11,152 bases of DNA from Candidatus Competibacteraceae bacterium (GTDB lineage Bacteria; Pseudomonadota; Gammaproteobacteria; Competibacterales; Competibacteraceae): positions 1-11,152 of the forward strand of contig JAAUQA010000061.1 of assembly GCA_012032855.1 (NCBI GenBank). The letters are read 5' to 3'. The notes beneath the pieces are model-generated. The model saw only the letters and a program-made list of their open reading frames with translations, was not told where the DNA came from and ran no database searches. A program made the translations under genes and the position numbers. Below, piece by piece: positions 6,922 through 11,152 of the stretch (the first letter of the stretch is position 1; the number at the start of each line of letters is the position of its first letter).

Positions 6922-7073
6922 TTGGCGATATGCAGAATCTCGTGGGCATTGAAGGCCACGATATCCGATGAGCGCAGGAAGCCGGCTTGTTTGGCTTCTT
7001 CGGCGCTGGTCGCGACCTTGGCGGTAGCAACATTTTGGAAGTACTTGATCAGGAAGGGATTCATGTTGTTGTC
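6921..7073 (-). pseudogene. Middle segment of the bifunctional enzyme, coded in a shifted frame
   Basis: About 51 codons between the two frameshifts read NPFLIKYFQNVATAKVATS, then EEAKQAGFLRSSDIV and HEILHIAK. This is the helical segment expected after the enoyl-CoA hydratase core of FadN-type proteins. It is intact only in the frame one nucleotide off from both flanking parts. No stop codon lies between the two shift points in this frame, and no substitution here breaks the pattern. That argues for very recent shifts or sequencing errors. Confidence 0.8.
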
Positions 7074-8967
7074 AGGGGCATTCCTCAGCGATACGCAAGG
7101 CAAATTCCTTACAACCACCGCCCGCTGGCAACAGACCCACACCGATTTCCACCAGTCCCATGTAACTTTCCAGGGCTGCCACGACGCGATCGCAATGCAT
7201 GGCAATTTCGCAACCACCGCCCAGGGCCATACCCTGTACTGCTCCAACAACCGGGATATAGGAATGCCGGATCCGGGAAGTGCAGTTTTGGAAGTTCTCC
7301 ACAATTTCGCGGATACGCTCCCAGTTGCCTTCCATCACGACCGGCGCGATACCGGCCAAATCAGCACCCGCGCTGAACGGTGCCTTGTCTTGCCAGATCA
7401 CTAGGCCAGCAAACTGGCCGCTTTCGCAGATATCCAAGGCTTGGTTAATACCGGCGATAACGCCTTCACCCACCGCATGCATCTTGGTCTTGAAGCTTAA
7501 GATGCCGATATCATCGCCCTGGTGCCACATCCGTACCGCATCGGTTTCAAAAACGGTCGTACCTTTGTCAGGTGCTTTTTCGCCCAAAACCAATTCGGGG
7601 AAGTATTGGCGTTGGTAAACCGGCAGATCGGAACGGGGACGGAACACTTTATCCGACGGGGCATAAGACCCTGTCGCAGCGTGGGCAGCGTCGATCTCAT
7701 TCACCCAAGCCGGCAGCGGCGTATCGGTCATGGCCTTACCTGCTGCGATGTCTTCGGCGATCCATGCGGCGACCTGTTTCCAGCCGGCAGCCTGCCAAAC
7801 TTCGAAAGGTCCTTGTTTCCAACCATAACCCCAACGCATGGCGAAATCAGCATCGCGGGCGTTGTCGGCGATTTCCTGCAGGGAAACGGCGGCGTAATGC
7901 CACATATCACGCAGGATGGCCCATACGAATTGTGCCTGCGGCTTGTCGGATGCGCGTAACGCGGCCACTTTTTCAGCCAGATTCCGGTTACCCATGATCG
8001 TCTTGACGTCGGGGTCTAGGGTGTTGTCAACCGGGCGATAATCGCCTTTGGCGACATCCAGCACTAGGCGTTCTTTACCCTTGCGGGTGTAGATACCACC
8101 GCGGGTCTTGTTACCCAGCGCGCCTTTGTCGATTAACCCTTGCAACCACGCCGGCACATGGTAGTACTTGTGCCAGGGGTCGCTGGTCAGTACTTCAGCC
8201 GATTTGGTCAACACATTGGCCAGAGTATCCAAACCCACCAGATCTGAGGTACGGAATGTGGCTGTGGACGGCCGACCTAGCGCGGGCCCGGTCAGGGCGT
8301 CGACGATGTCAAACGGCAAGCCGAGCTTGTCGGCGTGATACATGGTTGCCTGAATGTTGAACAAGCCCAACCGGTTAGCAATGAAATTGGGGCTGTCTTT
8401 AGCATGCACTACACCCTTACCTAAAGTGGTGACCAGGAAAGTCTCCAGCTTGTTAAGGTGTTTGGTGTCGGTGAATTCACCGGCAATCAATTCCACCAAG
8501 GGCATGTAACGCGGCGGATTGAAAAAGTGAATACCGCAGAAACGGGGCCGGATGCTTTCGGGTAGTGCCTTGGATAATAAGGTGATGCCGAGCCCCGAGG
8601 TGTTGGTGGCAAAGATGGCGTCTTCACTGATATAAGGCGCTATCTTATTATACAGATCCTGTTTCCACTCCAACCGTTCAGCGATGGCCTCAATGATCAA
8701 ATCACAATCGCGCAGTTCTTCGAGGTTTTCGTCGTAGTTAGCGGGAGTGATCAGTCTAAGCCGGTCCTTTGCGGAAGCCGGGGCGGGTTTCATCTTTTCC
8801 ATCTGTTTAATCGCTTTATTGACAAAAGCGCTTTTATCGTCGCTCTTGTCAGCCAAATCAAACAGAACCGGTTTCACGTCGGCACTGGCCAGATGGGCAG
8901 CAGCTTGCGCCCCCATCACGCCAGCACCCAGAATAGCCACCTTGCGTACGTATGGACCGCTACTCAT
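7072..8967 (-). CDS. fadN: 3-hydroxyacyl-CoA dehydrogenase/enoyl-CoA hydratase, FadN type, first 631 residues before a frameshift
   Basis: The enzyme hydrates enoyl-CoA and oxidises the 3-hydroxyacyl-CoA with NAD in beta-oxidation. The order is dehydrogenase first, hydratase last, as in Bacillus FadN and opposite to E. coli FadB. From ATG at 8967: the NAD-binding fold has AILGAGVMGA (11-20); the dehydrogenase site has NTSG (122-125), His147 in GIHFFNPP and Glu159; C-terminal dehydrogenase helices span about 195-400. The hydratase part has the oxyanion-hole FSAGADLAG (531-539) and GGGCE with catalytic Glu587, and second Glu607 in GLVEIG. A TGA at 7072-7074 then ends the frame; the sequence continues in two further pieces down to 6598. 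The ATG has AGGAG at 8979-8983, 11 nt upstream. The GTG at 8979 overlaps that site and is unlikely. It heads the operon with both thiolases. Confidence 0.9.
   Translation of the reverse strand: MSSGPYVRKVAILGAGVMGAQAAAHLASADVKPVLFDLADKSDDKSAFVNKAIKQMEKMKPAPASAKDRLRLITPANYDENLEELRDCDLIIEAIAERLEWKQDLYNKIAPYISEDAIFATNTSGLGITLLSKALPESIRPRFCGIHFFNPPRYMPLVELIAGEFTDTKHLNKLETFLVTTLGKGVVHAKDSPNFIANRLGLFNIQATMYHADKLGLPFDIVDALTGPALGRPSTATFRTSDLVGLDTLANVLTKSAEVLTSDPWHKYYHVPAWLQGLIDKGALGNKTRGGIYTRKGKERLVLDVAKGDYRPVDNTLDPDVKTIMGNRNLAEKVAALRASDKPQAQFVWAILRDMWHYAAVSLQEIADNARDADFAMRWGYGWKQGPFEVWQAAGWKQVAAWIAEDIAAGKAMTDTPLPAWVNEIDAAHAATGSYAPSDKVFRPRSDLPVYQRQYFPELVLGEKAPDKGTTVFETDAVRMWHQGDDIGILSFKTKMHAVGEGVIAGINQALDICESGQFAGLVIWQDKAPFSAGADLAGIAPVVMEGNWERIREIVENFQNCTSRIRHSYIPVVGAVQGMALGGGCEIAMHCDRVVAALESYMGLVEIGVGLLPAGGGCKEFALRIAEECP
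7075..7078 (-). other. First frameshift in the bifunctional gene (extra base at a C4 run before TGA)
   Basis: The minus strand reads GAG GAA TGC CCC TGA C. Skipping one nucleotide here continues as GAC AAC AAC ATG AAT CCC, the expected NPFL segment. Removing one C from the C4 run, or the T at 7080, repairs it. The arrangement CCC TGA C also resembles a +1 slip site just before a stop codon. Confidence 0.8.
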
Positions 8968-9049
8968 AATCTTGTTCACTCCTCTCTCGATAGGGTGGTT
9001 AACACCTTTGGTAAGACCATTAGTCCAGATTTCATAAAATCCGCTAACA

Positions 9050-9060
9050 GCTTAGTAAGC
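9050..9060. promoter_or_regulatory. Short palindrome in the leader region of the fatty-acid oxidation operon (possible operator)
   Basis: GCTTAGTAAGC is an 11-bp inverted repeat with a single central base, 83 nt upstream of the bifunctional gene's ATG, in the 159-nt gap after the lipase gene. Fatty-acid operons are usually controlled by FadR- or PsrA-type repressors, but this does not match the E. coli FadR consensus. I see no strong -35/-10 pair in the gap. Regulatory function is a guess. Confidence 0.25.
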
Positions 9061-9126
9061 CTTGTGGATTTATTCAATCAGGCTGAGGCAAAATTAAAGA
9101 ACTAATATGTACAAACTCGACGTATT

Positions 9127-10128
9127 TTATTGAACAGGTTGCAACACTTCGGGATTAGTAACATTCAGAACCGTACCGTTACTGACCACAAAGCTGGCCA
9201 TCTCGCTTTGCATCTCTACGGTTGCGGCTGGTGAAGTACTCGGTGACAAGAAAGAACTGTGGGCACCTTCGGTAAAGCGGACGATGGCACGCAAACCCAT
9301 ATCGTCAACCGTAGTGGCGGCGACAGACCTCAACCCCATGATGCGGACCAGAGGTTCAGTGCCGGCCAAAGGCGCGCCGGGCACACTATTGGGAATAGTT
9401 GCATCCGATGGCGGACCGACCACCTCAATCATGTGAATGGGATGAACCTCAGCGGCAGCACTGGCATAGTTGATCGGGTCACCTGAATCAACCGCTTGTT
9501 GAAAAGCATTTACAAAGGCTTCGAAATCCGTCGTTCCCGGTTCTAACCCGACCGCCATTAGACCGGCCAGAATGCGGGGTCCAATGCTTTCCGAACCGAG
9601 CAACAAACGGGTCAAACCACCGCCCGGATTGGCGAGTGTCGCCGCGCTGATTTCATTCTCGACCGCCAGAAAGGTGGTTCCCACAATAGCGCCCAAGGAA
9701 TGACCCACAAAGCGGATCGGCGTCGCGAAATCGGGTAGGGCATCGCCGTCGATATCCACGGTCGGTAAAGTGGCGGTCAAATAGAACAAGTCAGTACTGC
9801 CTTGACGGATATTATCCCGAGCGGTCAAAAATGACGTGAGATTGATGTAATGCGCACCGGAAGCATCAATCATCCCGTCCGGACCGGGAGCGCCGTTTTC
9901 GTTGTTCACCAGATCCACATTAAATGTACGTTCAAGAGGCTCGACATAAAAGGGATTCTCGGTATCAGTGATGCCGTGTAGCGGCAGATCAATTGCTATA
10001 GCAGCAAACCCCGCTCTGGCCAGGGTATCGGCCACTGCGAATACATTGGTCCGATTCTGGGTAATGCCGTGCTGGAAAATCACCACCGGCCAACCGCCGG
10101 GGGGGCTTGCTCTGACCACTGTTGTCAT
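9127..10128 (-). CDS. Putative secreted or surface lipase (Pla-1/cef, VolA-like), catalytic C-terminal part of a frameshifted gene
   Basis: This is the alpha/beta-hydrolase domain of the protein whose first part is encoded upstream. The true sequence begins near PPGGWPVVIFQHGITQNRTN; the about eight residues before it (from ATG at 10128) come from the wrong frame. It carries the nucleophile elbow GHSLG (Ser144, codon 9697-9699), a likely acid Asp242 in PPSDATIPNS and a likely base His290 in EGAHSSFL. It also has DIDGDALPD (125-133), which resembles a calcium-binding loop, and GAHYINLTSFLTARDNIRQG, typical of the bacterial virulence-factor lipase family. Such proteins are exported and hydrolyse lipids or lysophospholipids outside the cell. 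The repaired gene gives 674 residues inside the window. No clear terminator follows, and the beta-oxidation operon starts 159 nt downstream in the same direction. Substrate is inferred. Confidence 0.82.
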   Translation of the reverse strand: MTTVVRASPPGGWPVVIFQHGITQNRTNVFAVADTLARAGFAAIAIDLPLHGITDTENPFYVEPLERTFNVDLVNNENGAPGPDGMIDASGAHYINLTSFLTARDNIRQGSTDLFYLTATLPTVDIDGDALPDFATPIRFVGHSLGAIVGTTFLAVENEISAATLANPGGGLTRLLLGSESIGPRILAGLMAVGLEPGTTDFEAFVNAFQQAVDSGDPINYASAAAEVHPIHMIEVVGPPSDATIPNSVPGAPLAGTEPLVRIMGLRSVAATTVDDMGLRAIVRFTEGAHSSFLSPSTSPAATVEMQSEMASFVVSNGTVLNVTNPEVLQPVQ

Positions 10129-11152
10129 TGGGTACAGTCGCGAGTACCGGTATGGTTACCGACTGAGGTGCGATGGGTTGTGGATTGTAACGGGTCACGG
10201 CGCTATCGTTTACGCCGCGCCAACGGGTGCTCAGAATGATCGGGGCGTCCTGAGGTGCAACAGGCGCTTGTAAGTAATAGGGAATCTGCATCGTGCCCGC
10301 ATAAATATCCGCCAACCCGGCTAGGCCCAATGTGCTGGTATCCGAACCGGTCGCGACTACCCCGAGCGGTTGGGCCGTAACGCCACTGCGCACCACCTGT
10401 AGAACATCGTCGATGGATTGGGTCATAAACGTCCAGCTCAATACGATACTACCGCGATCAATGCCTTGACTCGCTGCAGCTTCTTCCTGGGAAAGCACCG
10501 CGGTTTGGATCGGCACCAAAGCACGGGCCTGGGCATCGGTTAATTGCGGAAAATTGCTATTGTTGTTCTCATCCACCAAGGGGCGGTGATGATTGCCCCG
10601 ATAGCGGGCGAAGATATAGGTCCGGTCCGGCACAGCCGGGCTGCCGTCCAATAACGCGCGAATCCCGTTGGTCAGCACGACCATATAACCGGTTTTCGCT
10701 TTCAGGGGCTGTAGAGGTGTAATAACCACGGTCTTTCCGGCGGAATCTTCCAGCGGGGATAAACCCGCAACATAATCCTCATTAGCGATCAGCTCTCGGG
10801 TTACCCGCTCCACAGCAAAGGGCCGATCGGTGGAGCCGAGAAAATCGATATTTAAAGTGCCGTCGCCAACGGCAGTGTCAAATATACGAGTGGTTGCCGT
10901 GAATTTGCCAACGGCGGCAACGATGTCAAAATCATCGAGAACCGTTGCGCCTTCAATCACTACGTCAAATACCCGTTGCCCAGGGTTGTCCCAGAAAATT
11001 TCCGCGAACAACAATGTGACACGGTAATTGCCATTAGGTACGTTGAGTGCAAAGTATAGTTGGCCATTGGAGTTGCCTAAACGTTCCGTTTGATAGAGCG
11101 CGTCGTCGTCAGTGCCAGATATTGGATCGCTTAACAGAGAAAGTGCTGCCGT
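9989..11152 (-). CDS. N-terminal part of the same lipase gene, with a malectin domain; partial at right edge and frameshifted
   Basis: The frame is open from the right edge, so the true start and any signal peptide are outside. Counting from the edge, residues about 19-107 form a malectin-type carbohydrate-binding domain: LYQTERLG, then VPNGNYRVTLLFAEIFW, GQRVFDVVIEG, VLDDFDIVAAVG and DGTLNIDFLG. From about 113 onward it matches the N-terminal region of bacterial virulence-factor lipases: VTRELIANEDYVAGL, then VVITPLQPLKAKTGYMVVLT. A linker-like region up to about 348 leads to the hydrolase core. At a run of seven C (10099-10105) the frame shifts; the last 36 codons, from 10099 to the stop at 9989, are out of frame, and the real protein continues in the downstream segment. 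Malectin domains bind glucose-type oligosaccharides in eukaryotes and are common in exported bacterial enzymes. Confidence 0.8.
   Translation of the reverse strand, partial: TAALSLLSDPISGTDDDALYQTERLGNSNGQLYFALNVPNGNYRVTLLFAEIFWDNPGQRVFDVVIEGATVLDDFDIVAAVGKFTATTRIFDTAVGDGTLNIDFLGSTDRPFAVERVTRELIANEDYVAGLSPLEDSAGKTVVITPLQPLKAKTGYMVVLTNGIRALLDGSPAVPDRTYIFARYRGNHHRPLVDENNNSNFPQLTDAQARALVPIQTAVLSQEEAAASQGIDRGSIVLSWTFMTQSIDDVLQVVRSGVTAQPLGVVATGSDTSTLGLAGLADIYAGTMQIPYYLQAPVAPQDAPIILSTRWRGVNDSAVTRYNPQPIAPQSVTIPVLATVPNDNSGQSKPPRRLAGGDFPARHYPESDQCIRSGRYPGQSGVCCYSN
10099..10105 (-). other. C7 homopolymer frameshift site in the lipase gene
   Basis: The minus strand reads AGC AAG, then seven C, then GGCGGTTGGCC. 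With six C the protein reads SKPPGGWPVVIFQHG without a break into the hydrolase domain. With seven it runs into junk and stops at 9989. Repeats of this type are prone both to sequencing error and to slipped-strand length change in cells. Confidence 0.85.

Noticed and set aside
6867..7304. Open frame on the minus strand as an independent 145-aa protein
   Set aside because: Its first half is an out-of-frame reading of the hydratase domain. Only 6921-7073 carries family sequence, so it is the middle of the frameshifted bifunctional gene.
1..11152. CRISPR array, tRNA, rRNA, insertion sequence or phage genes
   Set aside because: No regularly spaced direct repeats, no recognisable cloverleaf or rRNA sequence, and no transposase, integrase or phage motif was seen on either strand.

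Overview
The window is 11.15 kb of ordinary bacterial chromosome, densely coded and with moderate GC. Its gene families (GT4 glycosyltransferase, PTGES2-like GST, YfgD-type ArsC, YdcZ/DUF606 protein, proteobacterial-type thiolases, and a Pla-1/cef-VolA-like surface lipase) suggest a gammaproteobacterium, probably free-living. This is inferred from protein resemblance only, and I cannot name a genus. I saw no tRNA, rRNA, CRISPR array, transposase or phage gene.

Left part (1-3960). The 5' end of a glmS-type aminotransferase gene runs off the left edge on the minus strand. It diverges from a GT4 glycosyltransferase that starts with TTG. The glycosyltransferase converges on a minus-strand pair: a GST-fold protein whose CxxC motif has become DPYS, followed by an overlapping gene for a small, very basic, unrecognised protein. 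A 22-bp perfect palindrome covers the glycosyltransferase stop codon between the two converging units. Next comes a plus-strand pair, an ArsC/YfgD-family reductase and a small YdcZ-like membrane protein. It ends against a strong terminator belonging to the operon on the other strand.

Right part (3900-11152), all on the minus strand. Transcription reads from the right edge through a large putative secreted or surface lipase with an N-terminal malectin domain, then a FadN-type 3-hydroxyacyl-CoA dehydrogenase/enoyl-CoA hydratase, then a FadA-type thiolase, then a second and different thiolase. It ends at a Rho-independent terminator with a T7 tract. This reads as a fatty-acid utilisation block: the lipase would release acyl chains, the bifunctional enzyme would carry out hydration and dehydrogenation, and the thiolases would cleave the chain. 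No acyl-CoA dehydrogenase or acyl-CoA ligase gene lies in the window.

The main oddity is reading-frame damage. The bifunctional gene has two compensating 1-nt shifts about 155 nt apart, and the lipase has one shift in a C7 run. In each case the protein on the far side continues the family sequence without a gap. All three fit single-base length changes in runs of identical bases. Sequencing or assembly error is the simplest explanation. Recent pseudogenisation, C-tract phase variation (lipase) or a +1 recoding site (CCC TGA C in the bifunctional gene) are the biological alternatives.
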